A stretch of 5,471 nt of DNA from Pseudomonadota bacterium (GCA_003242645.1 QGVC01000240.1:1-5471); one strand, 5' to 3'; shown: positions 1 to 5,402, counted from the first letter of the stretch. Numbers and translations are program-made. Notes: generated from the sequence alone by a model not told the origin.

Positions 1-1
1 C

Positions 2-442
2 CGTACCTTAATGCAGCGGTACTGGCGCGTCACCCGCAGCCTCACCATGGGTGTGCAAGGGATCGTGCTGACGGAGGACGGCCGAGTTCTCCTCATTCGC
101 CACACCTATCGGCCGGGCTGGCATTTCCCGGGGGGTGGCGTCGAGAAGAACGAGACGGTTCTGGAGGCCTTGAAGCGGGAGCTGCGCGAGGAAGCCGGCA
201 TCGTCCTTTCCGCGACGCCGGAGCTGATCGGCGTTTACGCCAACTTCCGGGTGTTCCCCTCCGATCACATTGCGTTGTTCGCCGTCCGGCAATGGACGCA
301 GCCGGAGGTGCCCAAGCCCAATCGCGAGATCGCCGAACAGGGCTTCTTTCATCCCGGCGCGCTACCTGAGGATGTCAGCCAGCCCGTGCGGAGGCGATTG
401 GCGGAGCTCCTGGATGGTGCCCCTCGGGCGGAATGGTGGTAG
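2..442 (+). CDS. Nudix hydrolase, probably 5'-truncated by the window edge
   Basis: The protein carries a complete Nudix box. Counting from the Met at base 11, it has G42, E48 and R56-E57-L58-R59-E60-E61-x-G63-I64, matching GX5EX7REUXEEXGU with no missing catalytic residue; the glutamates of REUXEE bind the divalent metal. Upstream lie a GW-H-PGGG strand (residues 36-43) and a basic, aromatic N-terminus (RYWRVTR). Family members hydrolyse nucleoside diphosphates linked to another group (damaged dNTPs, nucleotide sugars, ADP-ribose and others), and the substrate cannot be read from this sequence. The Met at base 11 has only ten bases before it, and the frame is open to base 2. Relatives as I remember them carry some ten to twenty more residues before the RYWR segment, so the true start is probably outside the window. 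It is likely a cytosolic enzyme. The stop at 440-442 is followed by a 185-base spacer, so linkage to the next gene is unclear. Confidence 0.93.
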   Translation, partial: RTLMQRYWRVTRSLTMGVQGIVLTEDGRVLLIRHTYRPGWHFPGGGVEKNETVLEALKRELREEAGIVLSATPELIGVYANFRVFPSDHIALFAVRQWTQPEVPKPNREIAEQGFFHPGALPEDVSQPVRRRLAELLDGAPRAEWW

Positions 443-543
443 AGGCGCCTCCTCAATGTGACCTCTGGACCAAGCCCCGATCTGTTGCTACAGCATCGCT
501 CATGTCGAACCGGATGACATTGTCGATCGAAGCTCTGCGACGA

Positions 544-593
544 GGGCGCAACTGACACCGATTTGCGCCTAACCGACGCCTGCCGCAGGCGTC
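544..593 (+). terminator. Two tandem hairpins, candidate transcription end of the Nudix gene
   Basis: Hairpin one pairs 544-551 with 563-570 (seven Watson-Crick pairs plus an outer G-T) around an 11-base loop. Hairpin two, four bases further on, pairs 575-582 (GACGCCTG) with 586-593 (CAGGCGTC), eight perfect pairs around a CCG loop. Only TT follows hairpin two, so this is not a classical U-tailed terminator. It could act as a 3'-end stabiliser or processing site, or be part of the leader of the gene starting at 628. Rest of spacer 443-627: an AGGCGCCT palindrome directly after the stop, and no convincing promoter or small gene. Confidence 0.4.
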
Positions 594-627
594 TTGATCG
601 CCAACTTGAGTTCAGAGCTAATCGACA

Positions 628-1140
628 ATGATCCCGGATATCTCGGTTCGGCATGTCCTGCCGGAGGATCTGCCGCAAATTTCAGCCCTGCATGCGCGCG
701 TGTTTGGCCCAGGGCGCTTCGCGCGGACCGCCTATCGCATTCGCGAGGGTGTGCAGCTCATCAGCCCGTTCTGCCGGAAGGCCCTTCAGGGAGAGCGTCT
801 TGTTGCGGCGATCCGCTATACCGCTGTCCGAATCGGTGCTCAGCCGGGAGCGTTGCTGCTCGGTCCGCTGGCAGTCGAGCCATTCCTGGCTGGAAAGGGC
901 GTCGGTAGGCGGCTGATTGCGGAATCCCTGGAGGCAGCGAAAGCCGAAGGCATTCGGCTCGTCGTGCTTGTCGGTGATCTCCCCTACTATGGCCGTTTCG
1001 GGTTCTTCCGTATCCCGCCTGGTCAAATCCGCCTGCCGGGACCGGTCGATCCAGACCGTTTGTTAGCCGCTGAGCTGGTGCCCGGCGCACTGACCTCATT
1101 CTCCGGCCTCGTGAAGGCGGACACGGATGCAAGTCCTTAA
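628..1140 (+). CDS. GNAT-family N-acetyltransferase, YhbS-like
   Basis: This is a 170-residue single-domain GNAT protein, normal length for the family. It should transfer an acetyl group from acetyl-CoA to an amine; the acceptor is unknown. An N-terminal VRHVLPEDLPQI segment (residues 7-18) forms the first strand and helix. Motif A runs from about 78 to 108: a LGPLAVEP strand, then the pyrophosphate-binding loop A88-G-K-G-V-G93 leading into the helix RRLIAESLEAAKAEG. The strand LVVLVGD (111-117) and PYYGRFGF (119-126) are typical of the YhbS/COG3153 branch, where the YGRFGF turn closes motif B. An in-frame TAA at 619-621 makes ATG 628 the first possible start, with a modest AGAG at 614-617 as ribosome binding site. 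No signal peptide or membrane segment is seen, so it is cytosolic. A hairpin with a T-rich tail follows the stop, which suggests a single-gene unit. Confidence 0.9.
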   Translation: MIPDISVRHVLPEDLPQISALHARVFGPGRFARTAYRIREGVQLISPFCRKALQGERLVAAIRYTAVRIGAQPGALLLGPLAVEPFLAGKGVGRRLIAESLEAAKAEGIRLVVLVGDLPYYGRFGFFRIPPGQIRLPGPVDPDRLLAAELVPGALTSFSGLVKADTDASP

Positions 1141-1171
1141 TCTCTGACCCTCAGTCTGGAAGCGCATCAAT

Positions 1172-1210
1172 CGGGCCTCCGCCCGCATTTTCGTTCCATT
1201 TTTCTTTATT
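1172..1210 (+). terminator. Candidate intrinsic terminator after the acetyltransferase gene
   Basis: A short GC-only stem CGGGC (1172-1176) pairs with GCCCG (1181-1185) around a CTCC loop, followed by a T-rich but interrupted tract (CATTTTCGTTCCATTTTTCTTT, read in two parts at 1186-1196 and 1197-1207). The stem is only five pairs and the T run is broken, so the assignment is moderate. Position, 31 bases after the stop at 1140 and before the next gene, supports it. Confidence 0.4.
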
Positions 1211-1278
1211 CTGACGTTGAGCATTCACCAGATGCGGCGGTCGGTAGTGACGAATGCGGGCCGGGTGCTGTTATCAGT

Positions 1279-1545
1279 ATGGAGCAGCTTGAGGAATCGA
1301 CGCGCCTCATCATCGAGAAGTATCGGCGGCGTTTCGGCGACCTGCCTCATTTGCCGGCGATCGAGCTCGATGCGGAATTGCGCGGCAGATTCGTGGCTGC
1401 CTTGGAGCGGGCACTGAGCCGAAATATGCCTTTGTTCGACTACGAGCTGCAGGAGTTCGAGATTTCGCGTTCGCGGCAGCTCTGGCTGAGGTTGAAGCGA
1501 AAGATAATGCGCTTAACTACCCACCGCGCATCTGCACGATCATGA
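1279..1545 (+). CDS. Small basic protein of unknown function (88 aa)
   Basis: I do not recognise a family. The protein looks soluble and helical. Residues 5-19 (EESTRLIIEKYRRRF) form a charged amphipathic helix. A PHLP turn (23-26) is followed by a second helix at about 29-48 and then the acidic stretch FDYELQEFE (53-61). Residues 62-88 are strongly basic (SRSRQ-W-RLKRK), which could bind nucleic acid or acidic membrane lipid; that is inference. No Cys, signal peptide or membrane segment is visible. ATG 1279 is the first ATG in a frame that is open far upstream, and no good Shine-Dalgarno sequence precedes it, so the start is uncertain. The stop at 1543-1545 lies 29 bases before the next gene's preferred start, so the two are probably co-transcribed. 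Codon-frame composition fits its neighbours, and the competing frames give Arg/Ser-rich nonsense. Confidence 0.65.
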   Translation: MEQLEESTRLIIEKYRRRFGDLPHLPAIELDAELRGRFVAALERALSRNMPLFDYELQEFEISRSRQLWLRLKRKIMRLTTHRASARS

Positions 1546-1560
1546 CCACCCTGTCCCACC

Positions 1561-1565
1561 GAGGA
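1561..1565 (+). promoter_or_regulatory. Ribosome binding site GAGGA deciding start 1575
   Basis: GAGGA sits nine bases before ATG 1575. The alternative in-frame ATG at 1542, which would overlap the previous stop as ATGA, has no purine-rich sequence before it. Confidence 0.7.
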
Positions 1566-1574
1566 ATACGCCAA

Positions 1575-1979
1575 ATGGGAAGGCCACCAATTAGAGCTTG
1601 CTTCGCGTTGGCACTACCTGGCCTTCTGGTTGCGCTGGTGATCTTGTATTCCGCAGCGGGAATTGCGCACGCCCAGGACAGCAAGCCGTATGACGACAAG
1701 CTGATGCGCCTCTCGGAGATCCTCGGCGCCGTGCACTACCTGCGCGAGCTCTGCGGTGCCGACGAAGGCCAGCTCTGGCGCGACCGCATGCGGGAGCTCA
1801 TCGAGGCCGAAGGCACGACGGCGCTACGGCGGGCGCAACTGACGCGCAGCTTCAACAAGGGGTACTTGGGTTACAGCCGCACGTACCGGACCTGCACACC
1901 TTCAGCCGAGACGGCAGTCAAGCGCTTCCTTTCCGAAGCGACCGACCTTGCGACCGAGCTGGTGCGTAATGTGCCCTGA
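1575..1979 (+). CDS. TIGR02301/DUF2385 family secreted protein, two conserved cysteines
   Basis: The 134-residue product begins with a Sec signal peptide: basic R3/R7, a hydrophobic core at about 9-30 (FALALPGLLVALVILY), and A-H-A at 31-33 as the probable cleavage site before QDSKPYDD. The mature domain of about 100 residues has the hallmarks I associate with TIGR02301 (DUF2385): Y-D-x-KLMRLSEILGA-HYLR-LC, then LWRDRM-LI-AE, and near the end FN-GY-GYSRTYR-C-P. The two mature cysteines, C60 and C107, are well separated and are described for the family as a likely disulfide; C9 is in the signal peptide. The family is confined to alphaproteobacteria and its function is unknown. The product should act in the periplasm. 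ATG 1575 is chosen for its GAGGA at nine bases; ATG 1542 would add eleven residues before the signal peptide. The 88-residue gene lies just upstream, probably on the same transcript. Confidence 0.88.
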   Translation: MGRPPIRACFALALPGLLVALVILYSAAGIAHAQDSKPYDDKLMRLSEILGAVHYLRELCGADEGQLWRDRMRELIEAEGTTALRRAQLTRSFNKGYLGYSRTYRTCTPSAETAVKRFLSEATDLATELVRNVP

Positions 1980-2085
1980 CGGCAACTCCCCAGCTTTCCC
2001 GAGATTTACTCTTAATCGTTGTTGCAGCCACTCGAGCCGAGCGATGTGCTAGGGCTTGCGTTGTGGGAATGCACACACAAGTGCA

Positions 2086-2090
2086 AAGGA
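2086..2090 (+). promoter_or_regulatory. Ribosome binding site AAGGA deciding start 2099
   Basis: AAGGA lies eight bases before ATG 2099. The earlier in-frame candidates GTG 2063, ATG 2069 and GTG 2081 lack such a site. A five-pair stem (2070-2074 with 2081-2085, TGCAC/GTGCA) ends immediately before it. Confidence 0.65.
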
Positions 2091-2098
2091 CGAGCAAT

Positions 2099-2344
2099 AT
2101 GCAAGCGGTCTCCGAAGCAGAAGACCAGAGCGACAGCTTCAAGGCGCTGAGCCTCATTCTGGAAGCTTGGGACGAGGGTGCTGAGCAGGGCATCCCCTCC
2201 GAGTTGATGGCCTACGCGGCGCTCTATACGGCCCTGACGGACCTCGTTTCAGCCTTTGGCGAGGAGGCCGTTGCCAACATGACGCGCAGCCTCGATAAGC
2301 GCGTGCGCCAAGGCGAGTTCACGATCTACGGCACGACGCAGTAG
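2099..2344 (+). CDS. Small acidic conserved-type hypothetical protein (81 aa)
   Basis: No named family is recognised with certainty. Similar short proteins with an A-W-D-E-x-x-x-x-G-I/V segment, an AALYTAL-DLV helix and a GEEAV helix occur, as far as I recall, as uncharacterised proteins in Hyphomicrobiales. The product looks soluble and all-helical: a disordered acidic N-terminus (residues 1-13, AEDQSDS), helix 14-30 (FKALSLILEAWDEGAEQ), helix 33-52 (SELMAYAALYTALTDLVSAF), helix 54-70, and a short tail QGEFTIYG. There are no cysteines, signal peptide or membrane segment. The start at 2099 is set by AAGGA eight bases upstream. It lies 119 bases after the TIGR02301 gene, a spacer with no convincing terminator, so co-transcription is possible but not shown. 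It is convergent with the LysE-type gene; only 25 bases separate the two stops. Confidence 0.75.
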   Translation: MQAVSEAEDQSDSFKALSLILEAWDEGAEQGIPSELMAYAALYTALTDLVSAFGEEAVANMTRSLDKRVRQGEFTIYGTTQ

Positions 2345-2369
2345 CCGCTGCTCCGGGCAGATTTCGGTG

Positions 2370-3035
2370 TCATGGCAGACCGGCGAACTGGAGCACCAGC
2401 TCGCCGATGAGAATGGCGCCAAATCCGAATAGCAAGACGCCCGCGATCCGGTTGATCTGGTTGATTCGGCCGAAGGCGAAGCGATGCCGTATCCGGCCGA
2501 TCAGCGAGGAAAGCAGGACCCACCAGGCGAAGCTGCCGGCGATGATAGCAGCGACCATAGTGATCGCATCTACGGTCGACTGCACCTCGACGAAGCTCGA
2601 GACGCCGCCGAAAATGGCAAACAGGCCAAGGACAGCTCCAGGATTGGTGATCGTCAGAAAGAAGGTTTTCGGCGTATCCCAAAGGAACTCGATGATCGAT
2701 GCCGGCTTCTCCGCTTCACTTCCAGTGATAATGCGCGGCAACGACACGTAGAGCTTTATTCCGAACCCGACGAGCGCCAGCCCGCCGATGAACTGGATCG
2801 CGTTGCGATAGTCCTCGATCGCTCCGGAAATGGCCCCGACACCCAAGGCCGCGCAAAGGGCAATCAGTCCGTCGCCCAGAACGGCTCCAGCGCCCGCCGC
2901 CACACCGCCCCAAAAACCGCGTTCAATCGCGCGCTGGATGCACAGGACGTTCACCGGACCCACCGGCGCGGAAACGAGCACTCCAACGATGAGACCGATA
3001 GGGATAATCAGCGGATTGGGAAAAAGGTGCATCAT
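2370..3035 (-). CDS. LysE/RhtB-family amino-acid exporter
   Basis: The 221-residue inner-membrane protein has the length and layout of the LysE superfamily, proton-coupled exporters of amino acids (lysine, homoserine, threonine) or related compounds. About six hydrophobic segments are visible, near residues 7-29, 42-68, 78-98, 124-146, 155-180 and 196-216. The signature is at the end of the first segment: A23-P-V-G-P-V-N29, followed by a Q-R-A-I-x-R-G-F turn and AGAGAVLGD (47-55), matching the family pattern of GP followed by a glycine-rich second helix with D55. T130-N-P-G133 corresponds to the usual TNP of the fourth segment. An in-frame TGA (3036-3038) directly precedes ATG ATG, so the start is 3035 or 3032. 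No clear Shine-Dalgarno sequence precedes either, so translation initiation is unusual or weak. The substrate is undetermined. It is divergent from the secreted 203-residue gene, and no LysG-type regulator is adjacent. Confidence 0.92.
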   Translation of the reverse strand: MMHLFPNPLIIPIGLIVGVLVSAPVGPVNVLCIQRAIERGFWGGVAAGAGAVLGDGLIALCAALGVGAISGAIEDYRNAIQFIGGLALVGFGIKLYVSLPRIITGSEAEKPASIIEFLWDTPKTFFLTITNPGAVLGLFAIFGGVSSFVEVQSTVDAITMVAAIIAGSFAWWVLLSSLIGRIRHRFAFGRINQINRIAGVLLFGFGAILIGELVLQFAGLP

Positions 3036-3133
3036 TCAAACGGAAGGGCGCCCAATCCGGCAGTGCTCCTCGCGAAATCACCACACCCGTGAGGCAACGC
3101 CTGCCGGCGCACGGCATTGACGGATGGCGTCCT

Positions 3134-3164
3134 CAAGCTGAGAAGCTTGCGCATGCACCTGCGC
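3134..3164 (+). other. Two adjacent small hairpins in the leader before 3190
   Basis: CAAGCT (3134-3139) pairs with AGCTTG (3144-3149) around a GAGA loop, a GNRA-type tetraloop if transcribed on the plus strand. GCGCA (3149-3153) pairs with TGCGC (3160-3164), sharing base 3149 with the first stem. They sit in the divergent spacer 3036-3189. A TTGACG at 3117-3122 resembles a -35 element, but I see no matching -10. The function is unproven and stems this short can arise by chance. Confidence 0.25.
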
Positions 3165-3176
3165 TGCAGCTGCAAT

Positions 3177-3180
3177 GGAG
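3177..3180 (+). promoter_or_regulatory. Ribosome binding site GGAG deciding start 3190
   Basis: GGAG lies nine bases before ATG 3190. The earlier in-frame ATG at 3175 overlaps this motif and has no ribosome binding site of its own. Confidence 0.6.
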
Positions 3181-3189
3181 TCCTCCCTC

Positions 3190-3801
3190 ATGAGTTGGTT
3201 ACGCGCCCCGACCCCGCTAATTCGCGGATGTCTATTGGTAATTTCGCTGACGTGTCTTGTCCAATGGTTAGCGCCGGTTAGCGTCCTCATGGCGCAACAG
3301 GAAATCCATCAGACGCATACGACGGGTTGCACGGCTGACGGAATTGCGCCACCTCCCCTTCCCGCACCCGTCCAGGAGATGCGGGATGCGATTCTGGCTG
3401 CCGTTCACAGCGGCGACATAGAGGAGCTCAGAGTAGCTGTCGAGTGGAACGAGCTCAGGCCACATGTCGGGGAGGAGGACGTCGATGATCTGATTTCCTA
3501 CTGGAAGCGCATCTCGGGCGATGGTGAAGGTAGAGAAATCCTGGCTGTGCTGGGCGAGATCCTGGACTGTGGCTACGTCGCCCTCCCCATCGGCAATGAC
3601 GTCGAGAACAATCTGGTTTACGTCTGGCCGGCCCTGGCCGAAGCGGACCTGACAAAGCTCACCCCCCAACAAGAGGTGGCGCTCTACAGGCTCGTCAGCC
3701 CAGCCCAAGTGAAGGCCATGCGCGAAGCCAAGCGCTGGCAGTGGTGGCGCCTCGCTATTGGTGCCGACGGGACCTGGCACGCGTTTCACAAGGCCGAATG
3801 A
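3190..3801 (+). CDS. Secreted protein of unknown function (203 aa)
   Basis: A Sec signal peptide is clear: basic N-region (R5, R12), hydrophobic core at about 14-34 (CLLVISLTCLVQWLAPVSVLM) and probable cleavage after A35, before QQEIHQ. There is no lipobox. The mature part has a Pro-rich linker (P54-P60, PPPLPAP), then a helical region (MRDAILAAVHSGDIEELRVAVEWNEL, 64-89) whose AA-xSGDIEEL turn recalls a single ankyrin-like helix pair (weak inference), then DDLISYWK-ISGDGEGREILAVLGEIL (99-126), VYVWPALAEADL (143-154), LTPQQEVALYRLVSP (157-171) and an aromatic C-terminus (W183, W185, W186, W196). Mature cysteines are C47 and C127, which could form a disulfide. I recall similar proteins as uncharacterised in Rhizobiales and know no function. 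It should act in the periplasm or outside the cell. It is divergent from the LysE-type gene and followed by 243 bases without a gene. Confidence 0.8.
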   Translation: MSWLRAPTPLIRGCLLVISLTCLVQWLAPVSVLMAQQEIHQTHTTGCTADGIAPPPLPAPVQEMRDAILAAVHSGDIEELRVAVEWNELRPHVGEEDVDDLISYWKRISGDGEGREILAVLGEILDCGYVALPIGNDVENNLVYVWPALAEADLTKLTPQQEVALYRLVSPAQVKAMREAKRWQWWRLAIGADGTWHAFHKAE

Positions 3802-3816
3802 ACTCGCCGCGAGTTC
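3800..3816 (+). terminator. Hairpin at the stop codon, weak terminator candidate
   Basis: GAACTCG (3800-3806) pairs perfectly with CGAGTTC (3810-3816) around a CCG loop. The 5' arm begins inside the TGA stop (3799-3801). No T tract follows, so it may be a 3'-end stabiliser rather than a terminator, or chance. Confidence 0.3.
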
Positions 3817-4044
3817 TGGGCTGAGATGTCGCCGTTGGGATCGAATTGCGACGTAGGGTCGCTTGTTCGCTTGGGCTGACGCAGATTTTGCATCTGCATC
3901 AATGGCGTTTGCCCTAGAAGCTGCAGCAGCAGCTCGCGATTTGCATTGAACTCACCACTGCCTTATTGCACGTTTGGCATCCCACCATCGATTGCCTCCG
4001 CAGCTCAGGGCGAAGCCGCAAAGAACGACAGACCAGGACGACGC
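3802..4044. other. 243-base spacer with inverted repeats before the antiporter
   Basis: I see no gene here. Besides the hairpin at the upstream stop there are two perfect inverted repeats: GCAGAT/ATCTGC (3881-3886 with 3892-3897, loop TTTGC) and AGCTGC/GCAGCT (3919-3924 with 3929-3934, loop AGCA). The antiporter frame is open upstream to a TTG at 3946, but the 33 residues this would add look non-membrane and unrelated to the family. No clear -35/-10 pair and no riboswitch that I recognise is visible. The repeats could be operator sites or leader structure, and neither is proven. Confidence 0.4.
4035..4038 (+). promoter_or_regulatory. Ribosome binding site AGGA deciding start 4045
   Basis: AGGA lies six bases before ATG 4045, the first ATG in the frame. 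The only longer alternative is a TTG at 3946 with no ribosome binding site. Confidence 0.65.
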
Positions 4045-5319
4045 ATGGCCGAAGTAATCTTTCCTCACTCCGTCGAGATCATGGCAGCCGTCATTTTCGC
4101 GCTGGCCGTCCTCCACACGTTCTCTGCGGCCTACTTCGAGCGCCTGGCACACTTGCAACCGGCCCACGCGGGGTTGTGGCACCTGTTGGGCGAGGTGGAA
4201 GCGGTGTTCGGCTTCTGGGCCATGGTGCTGCTGCTGGCCATGGCCATCCAGCTCGGCACCGAACCATCGATGCACTACCTGGAGAGCCGCAACTTCACCG
4301 AGCCGGCTTTCGTATTCGTCATCATGGTGGTTGCCGCGAGCCGGCCGATCATCGATTTCGCGGGTGCGCTTCTCGTTTGGGTCTCGCGCATTCTGCCGTT
4401 GCCGGCGTCTATGGCGTACTACGTTACGCTTCTGTCCGTGGGCCCACTGCTCGGCTCGTTCATCACTGAGCCAGCGGCTATGACGCTGACAGCCCTCCTG
4501 CTTCGGGAGCGCTTTGTTCATAAGAATGCGCCTAACGCCTTCAAGTACGCTACCCTCGGTGTGCTGTTTGTCAACGTATCCATTGGCGGCGTGCTCACTC
4601 CATTTGCAGCCCCACCTGTGTTGATGGTTGCCGGCACATGGGGTTGGGATCTCGCCTTCATGCTGAAGAACTTCGGCTGGAAGGCCGCCATCGCCGTTTT
4701 CATCAATGCCGCTGCCATTACCGTTCTGTTCCGAGCCTATCTTAGAGAACTACCGGGAGTTTCCCCCGCATTGGCGCGGCTCGACGTTCCTGTTTGGGTC
4801 ATCGCCGTACACCTGATGTTTCTCACTGGCGTGGTCGTCTTCAACCACCACCCGATCGTGTTCTCGGCCTTCTTCCTGTTCTTCCTCGGCTTCACGGAGG
4901 CCTACAAGCAATATCAGTCCCGACTGCTGCTCCGGGAAGGGCTGATGGTTGCCTTCTTCCTCGCTGGCCTGGTCGTGCTCGGCGGCATGCAGAAATGGTG
5001 GTTGCAACCGGCCCTCTCAGGTATGTCGTCGACCGTGCTCTACTGGGGCGCCACGGCGCTCACCGCCATCACCGATAATGCGGCCCTGACCTATCTCGGG
5101 TCACTCGTGGAAGGTGTTTCCGACGAGTTCAAATACGCACTGGTGGCGGGAGCTGTAACGGGCGGCGGTCTCACCGTCATCGCCAATGCTCCGAACCCCG
5201 CCGGTTTCGCCATTCTCAAGGGAAGCTTCGACGACGGCGCAATCAATCCACTCTATCTCTTCCTTGCGGCGTTCGGACCGACGATGGTTGCCGCAGCAGC
5301 ATTCCTGTTATTGCCGTGA
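4045..5319 (+). CDS. Putative Na+/H+ antiporter (PF07399-type)
   Basis: This 424-residue inner-membrane protein has about eleven to twelve hydrophobic segments, near residues 11-28, 52-70, 86-112, 122-153, 168-196, 212-231, 250-266, 270-286, 299-315, 330-345, 362-390 and 402-423. The sequence matches what I remember of proteins annotated as putative Na+/H+ antiporter (Pfam PF07399, cited from memory). Typical features are FALAVLHTF, HLLGEVEAVFGFWA (46-59), SRNFTEPAFVFVIM (81-94), ITEPAAMTLTALLL (140-153), GGVLTPFAAPP (181-191), ITDNAALTYLGSL (342-354) and LTVIANAPNPAG (376-387). The last three resemble the helix-break motifs of the ion transporter (NhaD/ArsB-like) superfamily. Acidic residues inside membrane motifs, E86, E142 and D344, are candidates for cation or proton binding (inference). 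Transport has mostly been assigned by similarity, so the ion is uncertain. ATG 4045 is chosen for AGGA six bases upstream and because family members start just before the first membrane segment. It is convergent with the partial gene at the right edge. Confidence 0.87.
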   Translation: MAEVIFPHSVEIMAAVIFALAVLHTFSAAYFERLAHLQPAHAGLWHLLGEVEAVFGFWAMVLLLAMAIQLGTEPSMHYLESRNFTEPAFVFVIMVVAASRPIIDFAGALLVWVSRILPLPASMAYYVTLLSVGPLLGSFITEPAAMTLTALLLRERFVHKNAPNAFKYATLGVLFVNVSIGGVLTPFAAPPVLMVAGTWGWDLAFMLKNFGWKAAIAVFINAAAITVLFRAYLRELPGVSPALARLDVPVWVIAVHLMFLTGVVVFNHHPIVFSAFFLFFLGFTEAYKQYQSRLLLREGLMVAFFLAGLVVLGGMQKWWLQPALSGMSSTVLYWGATALTAITDNAALTYLGSLVEGVSDEFKYALVAGAVTGGGLTVIANAPNPAGFAILKGSFDDGAINPLYLFLAAFGPTMVAAAAFLLLP

Positions 5320-5329
5320 ATGTCGGGAA

Positions 5330-5372
5330 GACGGAATCGAGCGCAGACTCTTGACCAGTTCTCGATCCCGTC
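5330..5372. terminator. Imperfect inverted repeat between convergent genes
   Basis: GACGG-A-ATCGAG (5330-5341) pairs with CTCGAT-C-CCGTC (5361-5372), eleven pairs with one A/C mismatch and a 19-base loop. It sits in the 83-base gap between two convergent stops (5319 and 5403), where a bidirectional terminator is expected. No T tract is present on either strand, so termination would depend on other factors. Confidence 0.35.
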
Positions 5373-5402
5373 CCCGTTCGATTGGCCGCCCCCGAGTGTT
5401 CT

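Noticed and set aside
1217..1417. A 66-codon plus-strand frame overlapping the 88-residue gene
   Set aside because: The translation is dominated by Ser and Arg and runs into the better-supported frame at 1279 without a ribosome binding site.
2061..2085. An H-type pseudoknot combining the two five-pair stems
   Set aside because: There would be no bases left to cross the first stem (the 3' arms are directly adjacent), so the fold is sterically implausible.
2484..3092. A 202-codon plus-strand open frame opposite the LysE-type gene
   Set aside because: Its translation is rich in R, D, Q, G and N with no domain, and it lies fully antisense to a clear membrane exporter. It is a GC-driven shadow.
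3117..3145. A promoter with TTGACG as -35 element
   Set aside because: At 16-18 bases spacing the only possible -10 is GAGAAG-like, far from any consensus.
3268..3789. A 173-codon minus-strand open frame opposite the secreted-protein gene
   Set aside because: The plus-strand frame has a signal peptide, a ribosome binding site and sensible composition. The antisense frame has no start context and no recognisable domain.
3946..4044. N-terminal extension of the antiporter from TTG 3946
   Set aside because: No ribosome binding site, a rare start codon, and 33 residues unlike any membrane protein N-terminus. ATG 4045 has AGGA at six bases.
3952..4521. A 189-codon minus-strand open frame opposite the antiporter
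   Set aside because: The product is rich in H, R, Q and E, the mirror of membrane-helix codons. The sense strand is a recognisable transporter.
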